Position numbers and translations under genes: made by a program. This document shows positions 24,055 to 32,080 of a DNA stretch of 64,000 nucleotides, piece by piece. Under the pieces are notes generated by a model. The model ran no database searches. It worked only from the letters and a program-made list of their open reading frames with translations, and was not told the DNA's origin. The first letter of the stretch is position 1; each line of letters begins with the position of its first letter. This stretch comes from Hyphomicrobiales bacterium. Lineage in GTDB: Bacteria; Pseudomonadota; Alphaproteobacteria; Rhodospirillales; JACKKN01. The stretch lies in assembly GCA_024236415.1 (NCBI GenBank), contig JACKKN010000003.1, positions 248,001-312,000 of the forward strand. The letters run 5' to 3'.

Positions 24055-24693
24055 CTACTCCTTCGCTTTGGCCTCGACATTGGGGTCGGCGTCGACCGCT
24101 TCCCAACCGGTGATCATCGCCTTGAGGTGCTCGAGGACGGTATGTCCCGTGGTGATCAGATAGACGTGAACGACCAGGAAGGTGACGATCAGGAAGGCCG
24201 TGGCCACGTGGATGAAGGCGACCACACCGAGATCGAGGTGGGATTGCAGGCCCCACGAGGCCCAGGAGCTGTAGAAGAGGTAGAGCAGACCCGAGACCCA
24301 GATGGCCGGGTTGATGATGACCCACAGGGCCAGGTAGACGAGACGCTGCAGGGGATTGTGCTTGCGAAGCCGCGTCCGGTGATATGGATGCGGCTTGTCG
24401 CTGAAGATGTCGAGCGCGTAGTAGTGGGCCACGGCGAGCACGCGCTCGGAGGTCGGGATGTACTGTTTCCACTCGCCGGTCGTCAGGTGCCAGAAGATGG
24501 CGAAAATCCACAGGCCGATCAGCAGCCAGGCGGCGGTCGTGTGGATGTCCACGGCCGTTTCGAAGCCAAACAGCGAATAGAGCCCGTGGATCTCGAAGCC
24601 GGTGATCGCCATGGCGATGATCAGGCCGGCCTGGGACCAGTGCCAAAGGCGTTCGAAGCGCGAGAAGAGATAGATCCGTTCCACAACATTCAC
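24055..24693 (-). CDS. Membrane cytochrome b (FdhI/HyaC/b561-type) of the reductase
   Basis: This 212-residue protein has four predicted transmembrane helices, like cytochrome b561-type quinol-oxidising subunits of formate dehydrogenases, hydrogenases and thiosulfate reductases. Heme-ligand candidates are His18 (ERLWHWSQ), His51 (VDIHTT), His69 (FWHLT), and His162 and His176 in the last helix (FIHVATAFLIVTFLVVHVYL). It would connect the quinone pool with the periplasmic subunits. The start overlaps the multiheme cytochrome stop by four bases, so the two are translationally coupled. The Lys/Glu-rich C-terminal tail is cytoplasmic. Confidence 0.88.
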   Translation of the reverse strand: MNVVERIYLFSRFERLWHWSQAGLIIAMAITGFEIHGLYSLFGFETAVDIHTTAAWLLIGLWIFAIFWHLTTGEWKQYIPTSERVLAVAHYYALDIFSDKPHPYHRTRLRKHNPLQRLVYLALWVIINPAIWVSGLLYLFYSSWASWGLQSHLDLGVVAFIHVATAFLIVTFLVVHVYLITTGHTVLEHLKAMITGWEAVDADPNVEAKAKE

Positions 24694-26324
24694 CGTTTGC
24701 TGCCGTTGCGGGACCCGATAAGGAGCCGCAGCACCCCATGGCCGAGCACGCCGACCAGGGCCGCCAGAACCATCAGGATTCCTGCGATATCGAGTAGGGG
24801 ATTGGCGTCGCGTCCGGGGATATAGATCTCCGCGACGCCGGCCAGCCGGCTGTTATTCGCGTGGCAGGAGTCGCAGGCCACCGCGTCGTCGGCCGGGGCC
24901 ACCATGTGATTGATGGGGATCAGCATCTCGGTCTCGATGAATCCGACCTCGCCGCTGAAGGCTTGGCCGGTCGCCGCCATGGCGACGGAGATGGCGCGAT
25001 TCCAGTCGAAGGAGTTCCAATAGGCGTCCTTGTCGCCGCCGAACAGATGGACCGAGGCGAGGACCTTGTTGCCGGCGTCGTAGGGCTGCTTGCCGCGCAT
25101 GGTCTTGACCGGCCAGATCCGTGCCTGCGGATCATCGGCCGACCCGTCCAGCACGTTGAGCCGCGTGGTGCCGGCCGGATCGACGGTCGCCGCCAGGGTC
25201 TTGTACTCGGTACGGCCGTTAAACCAGACATAATCCGGAACGATGTTTTCGGCCCATTGGGCGCTGCCTTCCTTGGTCGAATAGACGATGCGGCCCTGCG
25301 CATCCTTTTCGATCATCTCCTTGCCCCGGTCGTCCTTGCGGCCGGCCGTCGACCAGTCCCAATAGGTTTTGGTCGGCCGGCCGCCGCGGGCGAAAGCCGG
25401 AATGTGGCAGGTCTGGCAGGCGACCCGGTCGACGTGGTCGTTGAGCTTGGCGTTGGCGCCGGCGGGATGGGGCCGCAGGCCGTGGCAGGATTCGCAGGTT
25501 GCCCGGCTGCCGCCGACCACGTCCATGCCGCGGACGTCCTTGGACACGGGCGCATAGCGGCTGCCCGGAACCTGGTGGCGGTCGGTCTCGTGACAGGTGC
25601 CGCAGGCGAATTTCAAGCCGTCCTTCGACATGTGAATATCGACACCGCGGGGCGGGTCGATCAGCGACATGTCGAGGTCGCCATGCTTGACGCCATCGCC
25701 GCCGTCGCTGTTGAAATGGCACGAACCGCAGGAGGCCCGGCTCGTCTTGCCGACGCTGAGGGCCAGCTTGGAGAAATCTGGCCGCTCGACGGCCTCCCGC
25801 ACCCGCGTCTTGTCATAGGTGACGTGGCAGGTCGTGCACTGGGCCCGCCGCAGGTGCATCTTCTTGAAGCTGTAGGTGCCGGTTGTTTCGTGGCAGGCGA
25901 GGCAATCGATTTCCTCGGCGTTGGAGAAATCGAACGCATCGTCCACCCATCCGAAACTGATGTGGCAACGGGTGCAGTATGCCTGGTTCGTCGGCACGGA
26001 CATCAGCAGGTTGTTGACGACGTTCTTCTTGCCCAGGGACTGCCCGGTCTTTTCGTTGAAGAAAGACCAGGTCCAGTGGGTGGTCGCATGGAGTTGCCGG
26101 TTCGCATCGTTGTGGCAACTCAGGCAGGCCTTGGTGACGTCGGTGCCCGTGGCGAAGGGTTTCTTCAGGATGTCGAAACGGGAATGGTCGGCCGTTGTCG
26201 GCGGGATTGCCGCGCGAGACGGCGGCTGTGGTGGAGGCGTCGGCTTTGCCATGGCATCGGCGACACAGGCAATACCCAGGCCGGCGGCCAGGACCAGCGC
26301 CAGCCTTCCCCCCAATTTCGTCAT
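24690..26324 (-). CDS. Multiheme cytochrome c of the tetrathionate reductase (OTR) family
   Basis: This 544-residue protein has a Sec signal (residues 1-25), nine CxxCH heme motifs (starting near 67, 117, 141, 163, 199, 241, 277, 303 and 484) and a C-terminal membrane anchor (about 513-533). The N-terminal pattern LSCHNDANRQLHATTHWTW, the GKK..VNN segment and CTRCHISFGW..DFDF..CLACHETTG match the octaheme tetrathionate reductase family described in Shewanella, which can reduce tetrathionate, nitrite and hydroxylamine in vitro. The start at 26324 is chosen for its AGGAA site. It is the first gene of the operon. Its natural role here could be electron input or a separate reductase. Confidence 0.88.
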   Translation of the reverse strand: MTKLGGRLALVLAAGLGIACVADAMAKPTPPPQPPSRAAIPPTTADHSRFDILKKPFATGTDVTKACLSCHNDANRQLHATTHWTWSFFNEKTGQSLGKKNVVNNLLMSVPTNQAYCTRCHISFGWVDDAFDFSNAEEIDCLACHETTGTYSFKKMHLRRAQCTTCHVTYDKTRVREAVERPDFSKLALSVGKTSRASCGSCHFNSDGGDGVKHGDLDMSLIDPPRGVDIHMSKDGLKFACGTCHETDRHQVPGSRYAPVSKDVRGMDVVGGSRATCESCHGLRPHPAGANAKLNDHVDRVACQTCHIPAFARGGRPTKTYWDWSTAGRKDDRGKEMIEKDAQGRIVYSTKEGSAQWAENIVPDYVWFNGRTEYKTLAATVDPAGTTRLNVLDGSADDPQARIWPVKTMRGKQPYDAGNKVLASVHLFGGDKDAYWNSFDWNRAISVAMAATGQAFSGEVGFIETEMLIPINHMVAPADDAVACDSCHANNSRLAGVAEIYIPGRDANPLLDIAGILMVLAALVGVLGHGVLRLLIGSRNGSKR

Positions 26325-26747
26325 AACGATGGTTCCTGACTGCAATACGCTTCCAGGCGGCCAGCCATCCCCAATGGCCGGTAGACGCGGTTGGAAGCGC
26401 CCCTGACGGGCGGGTGTTTAGTGGAGGTTTGGCGTTTCCGCGCTCACCGAACACGCCTCGTCGAGGTAGGTTCCGATGACATACAAGCATAGAGGAATAT
26501 CCATAATTTTTCCAGGGATATTACATCTAAATATCGGTATTTTTTCGCGAATAAGTCTCGATAGCGACTTTAAGATACATATGTTTATCTGCATTGGGCC
26601 TTGACCGCGTTCTGCGAAAGGGCGCACCATCTTTGGGAGAATTTTTTGAATCGCCGCGGGCCGTTCGAAAATTGGCGTGCGGTGGAATGTCGTATTAATG
26701 TGTCAGCGCACGCGACTTCTTTCCGGTTCAGGGAATTTTTTGGCCCC
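26325..26747. promoter_or_regulatory. AT-rich divergent control region of the reductase operon and LuxR regulator
   Basis: This 423-base gap between the divergent multiheme cytochrome and response regulator genes is markedly AT-rich between 26475 and 26600. An inverted repeat AATATCC..GGATATT (26496-26502 with 26516-26522) and many TAT/ATA words suggest operators and promoters for both directions. No clear FNR box was found. Confidence 0.55.
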
Positions 26748-27410
26748 GTGAAGATCCTCATTGCCGACGACCACGTCCTTTTTCGGGAAGGTCTGAAACT
26801 GATCATCAAGCACTTCGACGAGGCGATCGAGCTGATCGAAGCGGATACCTTCGAGGAAGCCGCGCAGACGGCCGACGCCACGCCTGACCTGGACATGGTT
26901 CTCCTCGACCTGAAAATGCCGGGTGTGATGGGCATGGAGGGCCTGGTCGACATGCGGCGGCGGGTCGGCGAAACGCCGGTTGTCATCGTTTCGGGGGCCT
27001 ATTCGCGGCCCGATATCGCTGAGGCCTTCCGGTGCGGCGCGGCGGGTTTCATCCCGAAAACCCTCGGCAGCCGCGCCATGTACAGCGCCATCAACCTCAT
27101 CCTTTCCGGCGAACGCTACGTTCCGTCCCTCGCTTTCGTCGACGAGGACTCGGACCCGGGTGCCGCCATGGCACCGGCGGCGGAACCGGCTCCCGCCGAA
27201 GATCCATTCCAGGCTTTGACGCCTCGCGAACGCGACGTCCTGGTACTGCTGGCGCAGGGGATGAGCAATCGCGAGATCGCTGACAAGCTGCACCTGCAGG
27301 AGGTGTCGATCCGGGCCCGGCTGACCGGCATCTTCAAGAAGCTTGGGGTGAACAGCCGGACCCAGGCGGTCGGGGTCGCCATCCGCGGGGGATTCCCGAA
27401 CTCGGCGTAA
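26748..27410 (+). CDS. NarL/FixJ-type response regulator (REC + LuxR HTH)
   Basis: This protein of 220 residues has a receiver domain (VKILIADDHVLFREGL; Asp-Asp near 8-9, phospho-acceptor in VLLDLKMPGV, conserved Lys in FIPKTLG) and a LuxR-type DNA-binding domain (LTPRERDVLVLLAQGMSNREIADKL, then a second helix ending in LGVNSRTQAV). The GTG at 26748 is preferred because NarL-type proteins begin there; a longer ATG frame upstream would add 49 unrelated residues. It diverges from the reductase operon, so it is the likely direct transcriptional activator. No histidine kinase is co-transcribed; the nearby kinase at 27797 is the obvious partner. Confidence 0.88.
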   Translation: MKILIADDHVLFREGLKLIIKHFDEAIELIEADTFEEAAQTADATPDLDMVLLDLKMPGVMGMEGLVDMRRRVGETPVVIVSGAYSRPDIAEAFRCGAAGFIPKTLGSRAMYSAINLILSGERYVPSLAFVDEDSDPGAAMAPAAEPAPAEDPFQALTPRERDVLVLLAQGMSNREIADKLHLQEVSIRARLTGIFKKLGVNSRTQAVGVAIRGGFPNSA

Positions 27411-27428
27411 ACGGGCCGGCCGGGGGCC

Positions 27429-27800
27429 CTATTCGCGGCCGGTGGCGGCCTTCACGGCGGCGATCAGATCATCCCGGTCCACCGGTTTCTTGAGGGCCCA
27501 GGCAACCCCCATGGCCGACACCCGCTGCAGCAGCCGATCCGGCCCCGTCGGGCCGCCACCGGTCACCGCGATGATGCGCATGGCGGGGTTCTTTTCCTGG
27601 ATCTGGGCAATGGTGTCGAAGCCGTCCTGGTCGGGCATGACCAGGTCAACGATGACCAGATCCGGATCGATCCCGTCGAGTCGGTCGACCGCCTGCCGGC
27701 CGCTCGCCAGGTCGACGGCCTCGAAACCGGCCTTTTCGAGGGTGAAGCGAATCGCCCGGCGCACCAGGTCCTCGTCGTCGATGATCAGAACACGGGTCAT
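27429..27800 (-). CDS. Single-domain response regulator (CheY-like receiver)
   Basis: This 123-residue stand-alone receiver has acidic residues at 8-10 (IIDDED), a phospho-acceptor Asp in VIVDLVMPDQDGF, Thr in the IIAVTGGGP strand and Lys in LKKPVD. There is no output domain, so it must act by phosphotransfer or protein contact, perhaps competing with the LuxR-type regulator for the kinase. It overlaps the kinase stop region by four bases, so it is co-translated with the kinase and binding protein. The gene is convergent with the LuxR regulator. Confidence 0.88.
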   Translation of the reverse strand: MTRVLIIDDEDLVRRAIRFTLEKAGFEAVDLASGRQAVDRLDGIDPDLVIVDLVMPDQDGFDTIAQIQEKNPAMRIIAVTGGGPTGPDRLLQRVSAMGVAWALKKPVDRDDLIAAVKAATGRE

Positions 27801-29554
27801 GCCGACGCCGCCGAAAGGACATGGGTGCCGGCCGCCGGATCGTCGCCCTGGCGCAGATACACCGAAAACGTCGTGCCCTTGCCCGTTTCGCTCTCCACGC
27901 TGATGTATCCCCCGTGGCCGGTGACGATGCGATCGACGATGGCCAAACCGAGGCCGGCCCCTTCACGGCCTCTCTTGGTCGTGAAGAAGGGCTCAAAGAT
28001 GTGCTCCCTGGTGGCCGCGTCCATGCCACAACCGCTGTCCGCCACCTCGAGGACGACATAGTCGCCGGCCGGCAGGATCCCGCGCGCCAGCATCGTCGCC
28101 CTGGCGGCATGAACCCGGCGCAGGCCGACTTCGATCCGTCCGCCGGTCGCCTCGACCGCCTGCAGCGCGTTGGTCGCCAGGTTCAGAATCAGTTGATGGA
28201 TCTCCGCCGAGTCGCCGACGACGGGCGGCGGGTTCGCGTCGATCCGGCATTCGAGGCTCACGTTGGCCGGCAGGCTGGGCCTGAGCAGTCCGATCACGTC
28301 ATTCGCGAGGTCCGCAAGATCGATCGGCACCTGTTCCGCTTCCTGCGGTCGCGAATAGGACAGGATCTGGTGGACGAGCTTGCGCGCCCTGCGGGCCGCG
28401 GTCAGGACATCGCCCAGGCGTTTGGCCTCTTCGCTCGCGGGATCCAGGTCGTCGAGCAGAACCTCGACGATCAGGATGATGGGCGAAAGCAGGTTGTTGA
28501 AATCGTGGGCGACCCCGCCCGCGAGTTGCCCCAGGGCCTCCATTTTCTGCGCCTCGAACAACTGCTGCTGAAGCCGGTCGCGTTCCCGCTCCGCATCCTT
28601 GCGCTCGCTGATGTCGACGAACGTCACCACGGCGCCGACGAATTCGCCGTCCTTCTCGACCGGATGCGACCACAGTTCCGCCGGGAAGGGGCTGCCGTCC
28701 TGCCGCCAGAGGAGATCCTCGTCGGAATGGATCGAACGCCCGTACCGTGCCGATTCCTGCAACTGGCAGAACCGGCTGGGGAAGGGGGAACCGTCTGCGT
28801 GGGAATGATGCACGAGATCGTGCATGTTCTTGCCGATGACGTCGTTTTCACTCGTGAACCCTAGCATCCGCAACGCGGCCGGGTTGATGAAGGTGCAGCG
28901 GCCCGCCAGATCGATTCCGTACACGCCTTCCGCCGCCGAGATCAGCAACAGGCGCACGCGCTCCTCGCTGAGGCGCAGGGCGTCCGTCATTTCGTTGAAC
29001 TCGCGGGTGGTGACCGTCGCGGTGATCCCGGAGAGAACGAACCCGATGATCAGCGCACCGCCCCCCAGCAACACGATCGTCCAGACCTTGGGCAGGGATT
29101 CGATGTCGATCTCGTCGCGCGCCAGGCCGATGTGCAGAACCGCCTCGCTCTGTTCCAGCGGCGCGGCGATATCGTAGAAGACCTTTCCGGCCGCCGACTC
29201 CCAAGCCTTCAGTGAGACGCCCCGGGCACCCGCATGGACCTGGAGGAGCGCGCGCGGCACGCCGGCCTTGAAGGTATCGACGTAGGGGGCTTTCGCTTTT
29301 TCGACAAAGGCGTAGGTAACGACCGACTGCTCGTCGGTCAAACGGGTCAACAGGGCCTTCAGGGCGACCCGGTCATCCCACAGCACGAGCCGCTCCACCT
29401 GGTCGGCAACGAAGAGTGCTTGGGCGCGGAAGGAGTTTTTGGCGATGTCCCGGTGTTCGCGAATGGAAAACACGGCGACCGTGACACAGACCGCCACGAT
29501 CAGCAGGGACAACAGGCCGAATACGCGCCACAGCACCCTGCGCTGCAGGCTCAT
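27797..29554 (-). CDS. PAS-containing sensor histidine kinase
   Basis: This 585-residue membrane kinase has transmembrane helices at about 11-30 and 157-181 flanking a periplasmic region of about 125 residues, then a PAS domain (about 200-320, ending in FVDISERKDAERE), a HisKA domain with His350 (GQLAGGVAHDFNN) and a HATPase domain with NLATNALQAV, DSGCGMD and GAGLGLAIVDRIV. The HDFNN phospho-acceptor context marks the HPK4 type. It overlaps the upstream PhnD-like binding-protein gene and the downstream receiver gene by four bases each. The binding protein probably supplies the ligand signal, since the kinase's own periplasmic loop is small. Confidence 0.92.
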   Translation of the reverse strand: MSLQRRVLWRVFGLLSLLIVAVCVTVAVFSIREHRDIAKNSFRAQALFVADQVERLVLWDDRVALKALLTRLTDEQSVVTYAFVEKAKAPYVDTFKAGVPRALLQVHAGARGVSLKAWESAAGKVFYDIAAPLEQSEAVLHIGLARDEIDIESLPKVWTIVLLGGGALIIGFVLSGITATVTTREFNEMTDALRLSEERVRLLLISAAEGVYGIDLAGRCTFINPAALRMLGFTSENDVIGKNMHDLVHHSHADGSPFPSRFCQLQESARYGRSIHSDEDLLWRQDGSPFPAELWSHPVEKDGEFVGAVVTFVDISERKDAERERDRLQQQLFEAQKMEALGQLAGGVAHDFNNLLSPIILIVEVLLDDLDPASEEAKRLGDVLTAARRARKLVHQILSYSRPQEAEQVPIDLADLANDVIGLLRPSLPANVSLECRIDANPPPVVGDSAEIHQLILNLATNALQAVEATGGRIEVGLRRVHAARATMLARGILPAGDYVVLEVADSGCGMDAATREHIFEPFFTTKRGREGAGLGLAIVDRIVTGHGGYISVESETGKGTTFSVYLRQGDDPAAGTHVLSAASA

Positions 29555-30537
29555 TCCCGGGGTTCGCTCTGCAATTGCACCCAGGACTGCATGTCGCGGA
29601 CGGTGTCATAGGCGCCATCCTGGCCTGCGACGAAGCGGTCGATGCGCAGCTTTTTCAACAGCGGCGCCACCTTCTTGTCCTGTGCCAGGTTCAAGAACGT
29701 CTCCCTGAGTTGTTGCTTGGTGTCGGCGGCGAGGCTGGGATGGACCACCACTGGCGGAATGCCATAGCGTGGCGACTCCTGGACCACGCGGGTCAACCCG
29801 GCGATCTGGGAATCCGAGTCCCTCATGAACTTCCAGACCAGGGAATCCACCGAGGCGCCATCCGCCAGACCCAGGGCGACCGCCCGGATCGAATTGTCGT
29901 GGCTGTTGGTGAAGAACGTCTCGCTGAAGAAGGTCTCCGGGGTCGCCCCGCGCTGCGCGAGAACGTACCGCGGCACGAGGTGCCCGGTATTGGAATCGGG
30001 ATCGGTAAAGGCGAAGCGTCGGCCTTTCAGGTCGTCGAAGGTCCGGATGTCGCTGTCGCGATGGACAATGGTCAATGACCGATAGGTGCTTTTGCCGTCG
30101 ACGACCGGAACGGCCAGAATCTCCATGCCAAAGCGCTGATTGCCGTCGACATAGGGCCCGGCGCAGACGAAGGCGAGGTCGACTTCCTTCTTTTCGAGCA
30201 AGTGGTTGACCTCGGCATAGGTTTTGCGCTGCAGGAAGACCGTCCGCCGCCCGAGCCGCTTGCCGATCTCGCGCATCAGGTCGCCGTAGTATTCCTTGGT
30301 CGTTTCCGGCGAGATCATGGCGGCGATGGCCACCCGCAGGGTCGGCATCCCGTAACCCGGACCGGACTGTGTTTCGGGACAGCAGTTCCGGGTCACCACG
30401 TCCGCTTCGTCGACGTAGACGGCGCCGGATTCATAGGACCACGCGAAGATGCCGACGGCGGCGATTGCGCACAGGGCCCCCACGGCGACGCCCAGGGATA
30501 ACAGGGTCCTCTTTTCGGGAATGCGTTTGCCGGGCAC
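29551..30537 (-). CDS. PhnD/TtrS-like periplasmic binding protein, sensory
   Basis: This 328-residue protein has an N-terminal membrane anchor or uncleaved signal (about 11-34, LLSLGVAVGALCAIAAVGIFAWSY) followed by a PhnD-type phosphate/phosphonate-binding fold (TLRVAIAAMISPETTKEYYGDLMREI, LAFVCAGPYVDG, GRRFAFTDPDSNTGHLVPRYVLAQ, each a family landmark). TtrS, the tetrathionate sensor kinase, carries a similar PhnD-like periplasmic domain, and here it is a separate protein coupled by a four-base overlap to the kinase. An NCC pair just after the anchor may matter for sulfur chemistry. There are no ABC transporter genes next to it, so a sensory rather than transport role is inferred. Confidence 0.85.
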   Translation of the reverse strand: MPGKRIPEKRTLLSLGVAVGALCAIAAVGIFAWSYESGAVYVDEADVVTRNCCPETQSGPGYGMPTLRVAIAAMISPETTKEYYGDLMREIGKRLGRRTVFLQRKTYAEVNHLLEKKEVDLAFVCAGPYVDGNQRFGMEILAVPVVDGKSTYRSLTIVHRDSDIRTFDDLKGRRFAFTDPDSNTGHLVPRYVLAQRGATPETFFSETFFTNSHDNSIRAVALGLADGASVDSLVWKFMRDSDSQIAGLTRVVQESPRYGIPPVVVHPSLAADTKQQLRETFLNLAQDKKVAPLLKKLRIDRFVAGQDGAYDTVRDMQSWVQLQSEPRE

Positions 30538-30764
30538 GGCGGTCCCCGCTGCCTTGTAGGGACGTCAATGTTAGCACAGGTGACGGATGCTGCGCCATCC
30601 GGGACCAGGGTCGGACGCACCGTGGGCCTCGCGAAGATGCGTGACGGCGCTGCGCCTGGCGGCGGGCGTCACCACTTTTTTGATTTGATGTCCATCTCCT
30701 CGCGTGGTCGATGGACTCTACCTTATTCTGGAGGAGGATTCGGGGCTCAGGTCAGGCACGCGGC

Positions 30765-32042
30765 CTAGACCGGCTCGAGCGCGCACCAATCGGCGATGAA
30801 CAGGGCGGCGACCTGGGTGCAGCGCCGGAGGGATTCCAGGTCGACCCGCTCGTCGAACCCGTGGATTTCCTCGGCCCTGGGGCCGTAAACCAGCGCGGGG
30901 ATTCCGGCGTACAAACCGAAGAACCGGGCGTCCGTGGTCGCGGTGGACAGACGCTGTTCAAGGTCCGTCCCTTCGACGGTCCGGTGCGCCCGGCCGAGGA
31001 CAGCCAGGGGGGATTCGGCGTTGGTCAATACATACCCCTCGGCCAGGAAGCCGTGGAAGGAGATCTTGGGCGGCGGTGCGTCGGAGCTACCGTTGCCGCG
31101 CAAGGCCCCTTGGATGCAGGCTTCGACCTCCTGGCAGGCCTCCTTGATGGACCGGTCGGGAAAGATGCCGATTCGGACATCGACGGTGCACCAGGCCGGC
31201 ACCGACGAGGCCCAGTCGCCGCCCTCGATCCGACCGATGTTCAGGTTGATCGGATGGTCGTGGCGGGCGAACGCCGGATGCCGCCGGTCCGGCGCGTTCC
31301 ACCGCGCCTCGAGGTCATGCAGGGCCCGGATCATCGGAATCGCGGCTTCGATCGCGTTGACCCCGCGCCCGGTTTCCCGGGCGTGCACCGGCTTGCCGTA
31401 AATGGTGACCTGGAACCAGATGACCCCGACCTGCGCGCCGATGACCTTGCCGCCCTGGGGCTCGGCAATGAGGGCGGCGTCGGCCCTGTATCCGCGCCGC
31501 AGGCAGGCCAGCGCGCCGTTGCCGGTACATTCCTCCTCGATCACGGACTGGACATGCACGGGCGCCGCGGGTCGGACGCCAGCCCCGCGCAGGGCATCCA
31601 GGGCAAAAACCGGCACCGAGAGTCCGGCTTTCATGTCCCCGGCGCCGCGGCCGTACATCCAGGCCCCGTCGACCACCGGGTCGAACGGCGGACGTGTCCA
31701 CATGTCGACGGGCCCCGTCGGCACGACGTCGATGTGCCCGTTCAGAATAAGGCTTCGTCCCCTGTTGCTTTCCGGCAGACTGGTGCCCACGACGTTGAAC
31801 GCGTTGTCGTAGGACACGTGGACGGGGGAGAATCCGGGCTGGTCGCGGATGTCCTCGATATCGATTTGCCAGTGATCGACGGTCAATCCGCGGTCCCGAT
31901 ACTCGGAGGCCATGAATTCCTGCGCCGCCGCTTCGTTTCCCCGCGTCGAGGGGAACCGCACGAGCTCTTTCACGAAATCGACCTGTTCCGGAAATCTCCT
32001 GTCCACTTCCCGACGGATCAACGTTTCAATCGAACTTTCCAT
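30765..32042 (-). CDS. M20-family metallopeptidase (ArgE/DapE-like deacylase)
   Basis: This 425-residue zinc enzyme of the acetylornithine deacetylase/succinyl-diaminopimelate desuccinylase family hydrolyses N-acyl or peptide amide bonds. Metal and catalytic motifs are LNGHIDVVPTGP, YGRGAGDMKAG, EEECTGNGALACL (the Glu pair), ALIAEP and a C-terminal ATTDARFF..GIPALVYGP with the last ligand in EEIHG. A dimerisation domain with the KPVHARETGRGVNAIEA pattern is present. The ATG at 32042 has an AGGA site; the frame extends further upstream into the ABC ATPase in another phase and is not used. It is probably the last gene of the Dpp-type operon and may act on the imported amide or peptide. Confidence 0.9.
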   Translation of the reverse strand: MESSIETLIRREVDRRFPEQVDFVKELVRFPSTRGNEAAAQEFMASEYRDRGLTVDHWQIDIEDIRDQPGFSPVHVSYDNAFNVVGTSLPESNRGRSLILNGHIDVVPTGPVDMWTRPPFDPVVDGAWMYGRGAGDMKAGLSVPVFALDALRGAGVRPAAPVHVQSVIEEECTGNGALACLRRGYRADAALIAEPQGGKVIGAQVGVIWFQVTIYGKPVHARETGRGVNAIEAAIPMIRALHDLEARWNAPDRRHPAFARHDHPINLNIGRIEGGDWASSVPAWCTVDVRIGIFPDRSIKEACQEVEACIQGALRGNGSSDAPPPKISFHGFLAEGYVLTNAESPLAVLGRAHRTVEGTDLEQRLSTATTDARFFGLYAGIPALVYGPRAEEIHGFDERVDLESLRRCTQVAALFIADWCALEPV

Positions 32043-32080
32043 GGCGTTTGTTTGTCCTGAAGGGGAGTGACGTGGGGCGT

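Noticed and set aside
26325..26747. FNR/Crp-type operator (TTGAT-N4-ATCAA or TGTGA-N6-TCACA) before the reductase operon
   Set aside because: No acceptable match on either strand; only the AATATCC repeat stands out.
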